Below, one piece after another: positions 16,028-24,351 of a stretch of 64,000 nt of DNA. Made by a program: the position numbers and the translations under genes. Positions within the stretch are counted from its first letter, which is position 1. The number at the start of each line of letters is the position of its first letter. Below the pieces are notes generated by a model that saw nothing but the letters and a program-made list of their open reading frames with translations, searched no databases and was not told the DNA's origin. Source of the stretch: Persicitalea jodogahamensis. GTDB lineage: Bacteria > Bacteroidota > Bacteroidia > Cytophagales > Spirosomataceae. Location of the stretch: assembly GCF_014651615.1 (NCBI RefSeq), contig NZ_BMXF01000009.1, forward strand, positions 54,891 through 118,890. Reading direction: 5' to 3'.

Positions 16028-17568
16028 CAGCCGGCCCAGTTTTCACGATCCAGACTGCGGTACTGGATGGCTTCGGCGAGGTGCTCTATTTTGATGTCGT
16101 CGCTGGCAGCCAGATCGGCGATGGTACGCGAGACTTTCAGGATACGATCGTAGGCGCGGGCCGAGAGGCCCAGACGATCCATCGCGGTACGGAGCAAAGC
16201 ACGTCCGGCGTCGCCGATCTCACATATTTCTTTTACCATTTCGGGCGGCATCATGGCGTTGGAATAAATCTCAGGGCGGTCTTTGAAGCGTTCGGTCTGC
16301 CGGGCGCGGGCTGCGATGACGCGCTCCCGGATTTCGTCACTACTCTCGGACTTACGGGTGGAGGATATCTGGTCAAAAGAGACGGGCGTGACCTCCACAT
16401 GCAGATCGATGCGGTCGAGCAACGGTCCGCTAATTTTGTTGAGGTACTTTTGTACTACCCCCGGCCCGCAAACACACTCTTTTTCAGGGTGATTGTAGTA
16501 ACCACAAGGACAGGGGTTCATACTGGCGATGAGCATAAAGTTGGACGGAAACTCAACCGCCATCCGGGCGCGCGAAATACTCACTTTACGCTCTTCCAGC
16601 GGCTGCCGCATCACTTCCAGTACCGTGCGCTTGAATTCGGGTAGTTCATCCAGAAAAAGTACCCCATTGTGGGCCAGCGAAATCTCGCCCGGCTGCGGAA
16701 AACTACCCCCACCCACCAATGCTGCATCGCTGATGGAATGGTGGGGCGAACGGAACGGACGCCGTGAAATCAGCGTCGAGCGAGACCCGAGTTTCCCGGC
16801 CACGGAATGAATTTTGGTAGTTTCCAGCGCTTCCTGCAACGACAGCGGTGGGAGAATGGAGGGCAATCGCTTGGCCAGCATGGTTTTGCCCGCACCGGGC
16901 GGACCGATCATAATGGCGTTGTGGCCTCCGGCAGCGGTTATTTCCAAGGCACGTTTAATATTCTCCTGTCCCTGAACGTGCGAAAAATCAGCCTCGTAGT
17001 CGTTGACGGTATTGGCAAAAATATCGCGGGTATCCACCACGAGCGGCTCAATGTCGCGCTTACCCTCGAAAAATTCCACGGCTTCCAGCATTGTGTCGAC
17101 GCCTATCACATCCAGGTTATTCACGATGGCGGCTTCGGGGGCATTTTCGGTGGGAAGGACAATACCCTTCATTCCTTGTTTGCGGGCTTCAATAGCGATG
17201 GGAAGTACTCCCTTGATCGGCCGCAGGTTGCCGTCGAGCGACAGCTCGCCCATAATTACGTAGTCTTCCAGGCTACGCTCGCACTTTATTTGCTCCGAAG
17301 TTTCCAGCACACAGAGCGCAATGGGCAGATCATAGGAGGAGCCTTCCTTTTTTACATCAGCGGGGGCAAGGTTCACAACTACCTTCTGGCGCGGCATCCG
17401 GTAGCCACCGTACTTTAACGATGCCTCCACCCGTTGCTGGCTTTCCTTCACGGCGCTGTCGGGCAGGCCCACCATAAAGAAGTGCAACCCCTGGCTAACT
17501 GCGACCTCAATGGTAATCATTGAAGCATTGACGCCATAAACTGCGCCGCCGAAAGTTTTGGAGAGCAT
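16027..17568 (-). CDS. comM: YifB/ComM-family Mg-chelatase-like AAA+ ATPase
   Basis: 513 residues, normal for the family. An N-terminal Lon-like domain (GLPDSAVKESQQRV, GYRMPRQKVVVNLAPAD) precedes a Mg-chelatase AAA+ core with Walker A GPPGAGKT at 222-229, FLDELPEF as Walker B, and a CPCGYYNHPEKECVCGPG cysteine cluster. ComM is a hexameric helicase that promotes branch migration of integrated DNA during natural transformation; whether this organism is transformable is unknown. It is the first gene of a two-gene unit with the methyltransferase. Confidence 0.93.
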   Translation of the reverse strand: MLSKTFGGAVYGVNASMITIEVAVSQGLHFFMVGLPDSAVKESQQRVEASLKYGGYRMPRQKVVVNLAPADVKKEGSSYDLPIALCVLETSEQIKCERSLEDYVIMGELSLDGNLRPIKGVLPIAIEARKQGMKGIVLPTENAPEAAIVNNLDVIGVDTMLEAVEFFEGKRDIEPLVVDTRDIFANTVNDYEADFSHVQGQENIKRALEITAAGGHNAIMIGPPGAGKTMLAKRLPSILPPLSLQEALETTKIHSVAGKLGSRSTLISRRPFRSPHHSISDAALVGGGSFPQPGEISLAHNGVLFLDELPEFKRTVLEVMRQPLEERKVSISRARMAVEFPSNFMLIASMNPCPCGYYNHPEKECVCGPGVVQKYLNKISGPLLDRIDLHVEVTPVSFDQISSTRKSESSDEIRERVIAARARQTERFKDRPEIYSNAMMPPEMVKEICEIGDAGRALLRTAMDRLGLSARAYDRILKVSRTIADLAASDDIKIEHLAEAIQYRSLDRENWAG

Positions 17569-18090
17569 AGGGTAGGATTATGAATGTAAGCTTTTTGCAA
17601 AAATATAACAATTTGAGGAATAGTTACCAGTCTGTGAAGCTACTACTGGATTCCGCGTAGTAATCTAATAGAAATTTATACTGATTAAAATGGAAGCTGC
17701 CACGAGTATTGGGTAGGCCGGTGAGAGGCTCCGAAAACTTGGAATCATGCCCTTTCCGGTAAAAAGAAATTTAGTTTTGTCTAATATTAGATTAGTACAA
17801 ATGCTTTGTCTGAAAATATGGAAAAATAGTCTAGCAAGTAATGAACGACTTGTTGTACTATTTATATAATCATGGTACTATTACAAGAATAACGTAGGAT
17901 CGTGAAAGGAACTTTTCAGAATGCGACTTCTGCTATTGACTTGTGTTCAGTGCATTGGTACGTTTGTAGTGTCAAGTTAAACGAAAAAGGCACTCTTGAA
18001 TTAACTTAGAGAGCTTCAAAGGGCAAGATTAACCAAATGTTAAAAAAATACAATAAGTAGTAGTCGTAACTTAACAATCAATTATCTATT
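17569..18090. other. Long AT-rich intergenic region
   Basis: 522 bp between divergent comM and the small secreted protein gene, with no supported reading frame. It holds two plus-strand TAnnTTTG boxes (17772-17779 and 17959-17966). The first is followed directly by the palindrome TCTAATATTAGA (17780-17791). A short untranslated RNA is possible but not shown. Confidence 0.4.
17936..17966 (+). promoter_or_regulatory. Bacteroidota-type promoter of the small secreted protein gene
   Basis: TTG at 17936-17938, 20-bp spacer, TACGTTTG at 17959-17966: a full match to TTG-N19-21-TAnnTTTG. It predicts a start near 17973 and a leader of about 118 nt. Confidence 0.6.
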
Positions 18091-18483
18091 ATGAAAAGAA
18101 TAATCTTAGTAGCTGCAGTATGGATGGGAGTATCCGCTGCCAACACAGTTTCCGCAAAGAACACCACCGACCGCGCCGCCATCGAAGTGCGCGAAGAAGG
18201 TACCGTAAACATGACGGTGAAGACGTATAAGGACATGAAGTTCCGCCTCACGGTGCAGGACCTCACGAGCCGCCTTTACATCGCCATCAAAAATTCCTCT
18301 GGTGAGGTACTTTACAGTGAGTACGCTCGGGAAACCGAGAACTACTCGAAAATCTTTGACCTCTCTAACTTGTCCGACGGCGAATATGCGTTCGTTGTCG
18401 AGACCGACAAAGGAAAGGCTGAGAAAGCTTTTACAGTTAACACGGAAACCACGCGTAGCGTGACGACCGTATCCGCCGAATAA
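18091..18483 (+). CDS. Small secreted beta-sandwich-like protein
   Basis: 130 residues with a signal peptide (MKRIILVAAVWMGVSAANTVSA). The mature part alternates short polar and hydrophobic strands (MKFRLTVQDLTSRLYIAI, GEVLYSEYARE, FDLSNLSDGEYAFVVET) and ends with a Thr/Ser-rich tail. The pattern GEYxFxVETxxGKxEKxF recalls Ig-like or type IX secretion C-terminal beta-sandwich folds, but the conserved sorting-signal residues are not clear. No catalytic residues are seen and the function is unknown. It has its own promoter and a terminator at 18532-18570, so it is probably a single, well-expressed unit. Confidence 0.75.
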   Translation: MKRIILVAAVWMGVSAANTVSAKNTTDRAAIEVREEGTVNMTVKTYKDMKFRLTVQDLTSRLYIAIKNSSGEVLYSEYARETENYSKIFDLSNLSDGEYAFVVETDKGKAEKAFTVNTETTRSVTTVSAE

Positions 18484-18531
18484 TGCGGCGAAGTAGCAGA
18501 TCAACTTGCATCTTGCCCTGAAAATCGAGTG

Positions 18532-18570
18532 CGGGCGACCGGATTGACATCCCGATCGCCCGTTTTTTTT
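18532..18570 (+). terminator. Rho-independent terminator of the small secreted protein gene
   Basis: Arms CGGGCGA (18532-18538) and TCGCCCG (18556-18562), extended inwards with a mismatch, followed by eight T at 18563-18570. Confidence 0.8.
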
Positions 18571-18576
18571 ATGCCA

Positions 18577-19716
18577 TTACCGTAAAGGTGACGACGCCAC
18601 CGCGATTTTGGAATCCGCCGTGCCGTAGTAGAGCCACCAACGGCCTCGGTAGGGAACCATCGACTCCACAAAAGTCACATTGTTGACCTGGCCCGTGATT
18701 TCATATGGCTGATCGGGTTTCATGAAATAGCTCTTCGAGCGATCGGTCAGGCGGTCGGGTGCATCCGGGCTGAACAGGAATTGGCCGGCAGCGTAAGTAC
18801 CCTCCGGTAAATTGACGTCACCATTTTTTGCGTCATTCATGCCGTTGTATATCAGTACGATACCTTTGGGAGTGATGATCGCGGGCGGGCCGGGCTCAAG
18901 TACACGGTAATCGAAGTGGCCGGGTCGAAACTCCGCCACTGCTTTCAGCGACTTGTCGCCTTTGGTGAGCGGGTACCAGTTGATGAGGTCGTCGGAAACG
19001 GCCGCGAACAGTTGCTGCTTGTCGCCCCAGTACATCCAGTATTTGTCATTGATTTTCGTGGCAATCAGCCTGCCGCCCACCCGGCGACAGACGATAGAGC
19101 CCGACTTCGACCATAAGTCTTCACCCCCGCCGCGCATAAAGTTGTTGAATGCCAGTCCGTATTTAGTCCAGTGTTCCAGGTCGGGCGATATTGCCACGCA
19201 GAGCCGGGCTTTGTCGCCGTCGTAAGCCGTGTAGGTCATCACATAGTGTCCGTCGGCGGTTTCGACCACGCGTGGATCCTCGATGCCCCCTTCCCACTCG
19301 TATTTCTTCATAAAATCATGATCGGGGTACAAGACAGGCTTGGGCACCCGCTTAAAATGAATGCCGTCGGTACTGGTGGCCAGCCCGATACGCGAAGTAC
19401 CATTATACTTTCCCACTTCGTCCTCGGCGCGGTAGATGAGGTAAATTCTACCATTCCGTACCACTGCCGCCGGGTTGAAGACATCCTTGGCCTCCCAATG
19501 CACAGCTTCGCCGCGCACGGGACAGTCGAAAGTACTGGTGGACAACGGTGTCAAGACTGGGTTGGCCGCATTATGCTTACGAAATGGGCCGATTAGCCAC
19601 GATTGCGCAGCGAGCGAAGTGCCAAGAAGAAGTCCCCAGACCAGCAAAAAGCAAAACTTCCCGAAAGCATAATGCTTGCGGGAAGTTGCCAGGGCGCCTA
19701 AGCCACCGTTAGTCAT
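18577..19716 (-). CDS. Secreted GH130-family glycosidase or phosphorylase
   Basis: 379 residues. The N-terminus holds a signal-like hydrophobic segment ending SLAAQ, preceded by about 20 residues. The five-bladed propeller signatures of GH130 are visible: HWEAKDVFNPAAVVRNGRIY, RIGLATSTDGIHF, and GGIEDPRVVE with the likely catalytic Asp. GH130 enzymes phosphorolyse or hydrolyse beta-mannosides; export argues for a hydrolase rather than a phosphorylase, which is inference. It starts 10 bp after the nagB fusion stop on the same strand, so the two are probably co-transcribed for mannose/amino-sugar glycan use. Confidence 0.8.
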   Translation of the reverse strand: MTNGGLGALATSRKHYAFGKFCFLLVWGLLLGTSLAAQSWLIGPFRKHNAANPVLTPLSTSTFDCPVRGEAVHWEAKDVFNPAAVVRNGRIYLIYRAEDEVGKYNGTSRIGLATSTDGIHFKRVPKPVLYPDHDFMKKYEWEGGIEDPRVVETADGHYVMTYTAYDGDKARLCVAISPDLEHWTKYGLAFNNFMRGGGEDLWSKSGSIVCRRVGGRLIATKINDKYWMYWGDKQQLFAAVSDDLINWYPLTKGDKSLKAVAEFRPGHFDYRVLEPGPPAIITPKGIVLIYNGMNDAKNGDVNLPEGTYAAGQFLFSPDAPDRLTDRSKSYFMKPDQPYEITGQVNNVTFVESMVPYRGRWWLYYGTADSKIAVASSPLR

Positions 19717-19726
19717 AAATTTTTAA

Positions 19727-21712
19727 TTAAAATCTCCACCGCACAAAAGCCTCCATCGCCTCGTATTCCGCCAAGCCAAGTTGATCGTACAGCTGAGCGG
19801 TACCCTGGTTGCGCTCTTCGGCCCGCTGCCAGAATTCCCGCGAGTCGTCGCCCTGGAATACCACGCCATCCTTCTGCGACTGGTGCTTAAAGATCCCCAT
19901 GCGCTTTTTAAGTACCTGATCGGGGCTCATCGGCACGGCCATTTCTATCTCGTGGATGTCCCACTCGGCCCAGGCACCACGATAGAGCCACACCCAGCAA
20001 TCTTTCATAAAGTTCTTATGCTTCAAGCGTCCGATGGCCGCTTCGATGGCATCCCAGCAGACTTTATGGGTGCCGTGCGGGTCGGCAAAGTCACCCGCCG
20101 CATAGATTTGGTGCGGCTTGATTTCTTTGATCAAATCTTCAATAATAACGATGTCCTCCTCGCCGAGAGGCTTCTTTTGTACTGTTCCCGATTCGTAAAA
20201 AGGCAAATCCAGGAAGTGTACCTGCGCATCAGGCACACCCACGAAGCGGCAGGTAGCCTTGGCCTCGCCGCGACGGATGAGCCCCTTGACGTGCCGTACC
20301 TCGGGCGTGTCCATTTCGCTGTCTTTCTTAGTTTTCAGAAACTCCTTGGCGTCGTGGAAAATCTTGTTCGTAATATTCGTATTCTCGATGGAGAATCGCT
20401 TATTGAAATCCACTACGAAATCGATGAAGCGCAGGGCTTCGTCGTCGGCGACAGCGATATTGCCCGAAGTCTGGTAAGCCACATGTACCTCGTGGTTCTG
20501 GTCCACAAGCCGCTGGAAAGTACCACCCATCGAGATGATGTCGTCGTCGGGGTGTGGACTGAAAAGGATGATCCTTTTGCGGGCCGGGTTTTTGCGCTCA
20601 GGGCGGTTGGTATCGTCGGCATCGGGTTTGCCACCGGGCCAGCCCGTGATGGTGTGCTGCAACTGGTTGAAAATATCGATGTTGATCTCGTAGCCCGCGC
20701 CCGATTGCGCCAGCAGGTCGCTCATACCGTTGTCGTTGTAATCCTTATCGGTTAGTTTCAGGATCGGCTTATCCATTGCCTGCGAAAGGTAGGTGACTGC
20801 CTTCTTGACCATCTTATTATCCCAAACTACCGAATCCACCGCCCAGGGTGTTTTCATGCGGGTCAGTTCGGAAGCGGCCCTTTCGTCGATCACGAACGTG
20901 ACGTTCGGATGTGCCTGTAGGTACGATGCCGGGTTGCGCTCGGTGACAGGACCTTCCACCGCACCACGCAGAACGGGTGCTTTGCGTTCGCCCCAGGCCA
21001 GCAGCACGATGCGCTTGGCACTCATAATGGGCGCAATTCCCATCGTGATGGCCTTACGGGGTACTTGTGATAGTCCACCGAACTCCATTGCGGCGGCGGC
21101 GCGAGTCGAGTGGTCGAGGGCGATGAGGCGGGTGCGGGCATTGATAAGCGAGCCGGGTTCGTTGAAACCCACGTGGCCGTTGCCGCCGATGCCCAGTAGC
21201 TGGAAGTCGAGCCCACCTGCCTGGGTAATCATATTTTCGTAGGCACGGCAGTGCTCTTTGATCTGCGCTGGCGGAATGGTGCCATCGGGCAGGAAGTAGT
21301 TTTCTTTGGGAATATCCACCAGATCGAACAACTGCTCCTTCATGAAGCGATGGTAGCTGTATATGGAATCCGGCTCCATCGGGTAGTACTCGTCAAGGTT
21401 GAAGGAAACGACATTCCTGAAACTCAGCCCCTCTTCACGGTGCATCCGTACCAGTTCGGCATACACTGTTTTGGGCGATGAGCCCGTGGCCAGACCCAGC
21501 ACACAGGGTTTGTTGTCCCGTTGCTTTTCGCGGATCAGGTCAGCTATTTCGTGCGCCACGGCCTGAGAGGCCGCCCGGGAATCCTCATAGATGTGGGTAG
21601 GGATTTTTTCGTAAGTGATCGGCTGGCCGATACTACCATTGGTCCGAACGGTCGATTCCTGATCGGCGGCTTGCATTAAAATCGCTTCGGGACTGAGAGT
21701 TGAAGAATCCAT
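19727..21712 (-). CDS. nagB: Glucosamine-6-phosphate deaminase fused to a PIG-L-type domain
   Basis: 661 residues from the ATG at 21712; an upstream ATG gives an unconvincing N-terminus. Residues of about 32-320 are NagB, which converts glucosamine-6-phosphate to fructose-6-phosphate and ammonia. Active-site segments are FNLDEYYP (Asp107) and GIGGNGHVGFNEPGS (His180, Glu185), with Asn178 where E. coli has Asp, as in many Gram-positive enzymes. From residue 380 there is a PIG-L/LmbE deacetylase domain with the zinc motif SPHPDDD at 385-391. This two-domain form is known in Bacteroidota. The second domain might deacetylate GlcNAc-6-phosphate or a related compound; its role is unproven. Confidence 0.92.
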   Translation of the reverse strand: MDSSTLSPEAILMQAADQESTVRTNGSIGQPITYEKIPTHIYEDSRAASQAVAHEIADLIREKQRDNKPCVLGLATGSSPKTVYAELVRMHREEGLSFRNVVSFNLDEYYPMEPDSIYSYHRFMKEQLFDLVDIPKENYFLPDGTIPPAQIKEHCRAYENMITQAGGLDFQLLGIGGNGHVGFNEPGSLINARTRLIALDHSTRAAAAMEFGGLSQVPRKAITMGIAPIMSAKRIVLLAWGERKAPVLRGAVEGPVTERNPASYLQAHPNVTFVIDERAASELTRMKTPWAVDSVVWDNKMVKKAVTYLSQAMDKPILKLTDKDYNDNGMSDLLAQSGAGYEINIDIFNQLQHTITGWPGGKPDADDTNRPERKNPARKRIILFSPHPDDDIISMGGTFQRLVDQNHEVHVAYQTSGNIAVADDEALRFIDFVVDFNKRFSIENTNITNKIFHDAKEFLKTKKDSEMDTPEVRHVKGLIRRGEAKATCRFVGVPDAQVHFLDLPFYESGTVQKKPLGEEDIVIIEDLIKEIKPHQIYAAGDFADPHGTHKVCWDAIEAAIGRLKHKNFMKDCWVWLYRGAWAEWDIHEIEMAVPMSPDQVLKKRMGIFKHQSQKDGVVFQGDDSREFWQRAEERNQGTAQLYDQLGLAEYEAMEAFVRWRF

Positions 21713-21772
21713 AGAGGGATGTGGGTAAAGTGTTACAGTAAATGGGTTAGCGCACGTCACACGGCTCGGCCG

Positions 21773-21780
21773 CAAATCTA
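21773..21780 (-). promoter_or_regulatory. Candidate -7 box TAGATTTG for nagB
   Basis: Minus-strand match to TAnnTTTG, 61-68 bp upstream of the nagB ATG. The -33 position holds only an A/T run. Confidence 0.4.
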
Positions 21781-21902
21781 CAAGGTATTATTTTTATTAA
21801 AAAAATTTAAGAAATACAAAAAAATCATTGAACGCTAAGTTAATCAATCAAATAGAAGAATCTACTTTCACTGTCGCGTTTCATTCCTACTTTTTTAGCG
21901 CT

Positions 21903-21910
21903 TATTTTTG
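21903..21910 (+). promoter_or_regulatory. Candidate -7 box TATTTTTG for glyA
   Basis: Match to TAnnTTTG with GTTTC in place of TTTG at the -33 position. It predicts a leader of about 80 nt. No glycine riboswitch fold is apparent in this leader. Confidence 0.45.
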
Positions 21911-21995
21911 GGAATTATTTCAGAAAGACTCATAATCGCAGTGACGATCCGCCGCACGGGCGGCCCCGTCATACACTTTAAATTCACTAACTCCC

Positions 21996-23285
21996 ATGTC
22001 AACGCTCACCCAAGTTGCCCGCGACACGCAGGTATTCGACCTCATTGGTAAAGAACTACATCGCCAGGAATCGGGCATTGAACTGATTGCTTCCGAAAAC
22101 TTTACCTCAAAACAAGTAATGGAAGCGTCCGGTAGTTGCCTGACTAACAAATACGCAGAGGGCCTGCCCGGCAAACGGTACTACGGCGGCTGCGAAGTGG
22201 TGGACGAAATCGAACAGATTGCTATCGACCGCGTGAAAGAGCTTTTCGGAGCCAGCTGGGCCAATGTACAGCCGCACTCGGGCGCGCAGGCTAATACTGC
22301 TGTGTTCCTGGCCTGCCTCAATCCGGGTGATAAGATCATGGGCTTCAACCTGGCCCATGGCGGTCACCTGTCGCACGGCTCTCCGGTCAATATTTCGGGT
22401 AAATATTTCCAACCCATTTTTTACGGCGTGGAGCCTGAAAGCGGTCTTATCGACTGGGACAAGGTGGAGGCAACCGCCGTTCGGGAAAAACCGAAATTGC
22501 TCATCTGTGGTGCGTCGGCGTACAGTCGCGACTGGGATTACGTCAGGCTGCGGGCCATTGCCGACCAGGTAGGCGCGGTACTTTTGGCGGATATTTCGCA
22601 TCCCGCCGGGCTTATTGCGAAGGGCTTGCTGAACGATGCTCTGGAACACAGCCATATCGTGACTACCACAACGCACAAAACCCTGCGTGGACCGCGTGGC
22701 GGCCTGATTATGTTGCGCCACGATTTCGAGAATCCGTTCGGCGTCACCACCAGCAAGGGCAAAACGCGCACGATGTCGTCGCTGCTCGACTCGGGCGTCT
22801 TCCCTGGTACGCAGGGAGGCCCGCTGGAGCACATTATCGCAGCGAAAGCCATAGCTTTCGGCGAGGCTCTGAGCGAGGAATACTACAACTACGCCGTGCA
22901 GGTGCAGAAAAACGCCCAGGTAATGGCTAAGGCTTTTTTGGATAAGGGATATAAGATCATCTCCGGCGGTACCGACAATCACCTAATGCTGATTGACCTG
23001 CGCCCCAAGGGCTTAACCGGAAAACTGGCCGAGAACACGCTGATTAAAGCGGACATCACAATCAATAAAAACATGGTTCCCTTCGACGACCAATCGCCGA
23101 TGGTCACGTCGGGTATGCGCGTAGGAACGGCCGCTATGACAACCCGCGGCCTGGTCGAAAACGATATGGAGCGGATCGTCGACCTGATTGACGACGTACT
23201 TACGAACCATGACGATGACGCCAAAATCGCCGCCGCAAAGCAGGAAGTGAATCAATGGATGGCGCAGGTGCCCCTGTATAGCTAA
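21996..23285 (+). CDS. glyA: Serine hydroxymethyltransferase
   Basis: 429 residues. A PLP enzyme that interconverts serine and glycine with transfer of a one-carbon unit to tetrahydrofolate. The Schiff-base lysine is Lys228 in [15 protein letters not shown], and the substrate/PLP-binding segments [11 protein letters not shown] (31-41), HSGAQAN (94-100) and DISHPAG (199-205) are intact. Length is normal. It is followed by a hairpin at 23317-23352 and then by tatC on the same strand. Confidence 0.98.
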   Translation: MSTLTQVARDTQVFDLIGKELHRQESGIELIASENFTSKQVMEASGSCLTNKYAEGLPGKRYYGGCEVVDEIEQIAIDRVKELFGASWANVQPHSGAQANTAVFLACLNPGDKIMGFNLAHGGHLSHGSPVNISGKYFQPIFYGVEPESGLIDWDKVEATAVREKPKLLICGASAYSRDWDYVRLRAIADQVGAVLLADISHPAGLIAKGLLNDALEHSHIVTTTTHKTLRGPRGGLIMLRHDFENPFGVTTSKGKTRTMSSLLDSGVFPGTQGGPLEHIIAAKAIAFGEALSEEYYNYAVQVQKNAQVMAKAFLDKGYKIISGGTDNHLMLIDLRPKGLTGKLAENTLIKADITINKNMVPFDDQSPMVTSGMRVGTAAMTTRGLVENDMERIVDLIDDVLTNHDDDAKIAAAKQEVNQWMAQVPLYS

Positions 23286-23316
23286 TTACTTATTTTTCTT
23301 ATTATTAAATACAAAT

Positions 23317-23352
23317 AAAGCAGTTGCTCGTACATACGACAACTGCTTTTTT
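23317..23352 (+). terminator. Terminator after glyA
   Basis: Arms AAAGCAGTTG (23317-23326) and CAACTGCTTT (23340-23349), continuing inwards with one bulge, then a T-run to 23352. Confidence 0.75.
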
Positions 23353-23411
23353 AGCTTTTGTGCGTATTTTCGCGCTTTGAAAACTTTACAAGAAATAAGA
23401 ATACCCATAAA

Positions 23412-24293
23412 ATGGCCTTAGATCAGGAATTTGAAGAAGAACTTGACGAGGAGGAAGGACAGGAAATGTCTTTTCTGGAACACCTTGAAGAGTTGCGGTG
23501 GAATATTATTCGGGCAGTGGGTTCTGTATTGGTTTTCGCGATCTTGGGATGGGTTTACATCCAGGAAATTTACCAGTATGTGATTATTGCACCGGCCAAA
23601 ACGAATTTTTGGACCTACCGGATGATGTGCAAGCTAGGGGAAGCTGTGGGGGCCGAAGGTCTCTGCATTGACAAGATCGACTTCGAGTTGCAAGCTCTGG
23701 GTGTGGGCGAACAGTTTTCTATGGCACTCACCTCGTCGGTTATTATTGGTTTGGTTTTCGCTTTTCCTTACGCGTTTTGGGAAATCTGGCGCTTTATCAA
23801 ACCAGGCCTGAAAAAGTACGAACGTAAGGCAGCGCGCGGTGCGGTGTTCTACGTGACTTTTTTGTTTTTCTCGGGCGTTTTTTTTGGGTACTATGTTGTC
23901 ACGCCGCTGGCCCTGAATTTCTTGGCTAATTTCAAGCTTGACGACTCCATCATCAACGAGTTTAGTATCAGCTCTTACATTAGCATGGTTGCCACGCTGA
24001 CGCTGGCTTGCGGACTAGCGTTTCAGCTGCCTGTGGTTGTCTTTGTGCTGTCGCGTGTGGGCATTCTCACGCCTTCGTTTATGAGGGAGTATCGCCGGCA
24101 CTCGCTAATCGTGATTCTAATAGTGGCGGCCGTTATCACGCCTTCGCCCGATATTTACAGCCAAATCCTCGTTGCCCTGCCGCTGACGCTGCTTTATGAA
24201 GTCAGTATCATCGTTTCGGGCCGTGTCCAGAAAGCCAAAGAGCGGGAAGAGGTACGGCTGGCAAAAGTTCAAGATAGAATGAATAACGATTAA
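23412..24293 (+). CDS. tatC: Sec-independent protein translocase subunit TatC
   Basis: 293 residues from the ATG at 23412, giving an acidic N-terminus (EFEEELDEEEGQEMSFLEHLEELR). MSFLEHLEELRWNI is the hallmark cytoplasmic TatC motif that binds the twin-arginine signal. Six hydrophobic segments follow, and the conserved FAFPYAFWEIWRFIKPGL and VITPSPDIYSQ loops are present. It has a longer first periplasmic loop (MMCKLGEAVGAEGLCIDKID) with two Cys. tatA is not adjacent. The protein would export the three Tat substrates encoded in this window (3603, 6169 and 6929). Confidence 0.96.
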   Translation: MALDQEFEEELDEEEGQEMSFLEHLEELRWNIIRAVGSVLVFAILGWVYIQEIYQYVIIAPAKTNFWTYRMMCKLGEAVGAEGLCIDKIDFELQALGVGEQFSMALTSSVIIGLVFAFPYAFWEIWRFIKPGLKKYERKAARGAVFYVTFLFFSGVFFGYYVVTPLALNFLANFKLDDSIINEFSISSYISMVATLTLACGLAFQLPVVVFVLSRVGILTPSFMREYRRHSLIVILIVAAVITPSPDIYSQILVALPLTLLYEVSIIVSGRVQKAKEREEVRLAKVQDRMNND

Positions 24294-24351
24294 TTTTGGA
24301 GAGGTGACCTGCGTGGTGAATGAATAGCTGGCGCAAGCACTATTCACTTAG

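Noticed and set aside
19781..20755. Long plus-strand frame opposite nagB
   Set aside because: Shadow of the nagB fusion; no recognisable motif and no start context.
21713..21995. Riboswitch in the glyA leader
   Set aside because: No paired glycine-type helices or other conserved riboswitch pattern could be traced by eye.
22107..22982. Long open frame on the minus strand opposite glyA
   Set aside because: It is antisense to a clear glyA and has no family signature; long antisense frames are common in GC-rich third-position genes.
24316..24347. GTGAAT...CTATTCAC hairpin right after tatC
   Set aside because: The stem is short and interrupted and has no T-run; the hairpin at 24365-24400 is a better terminator candidate.
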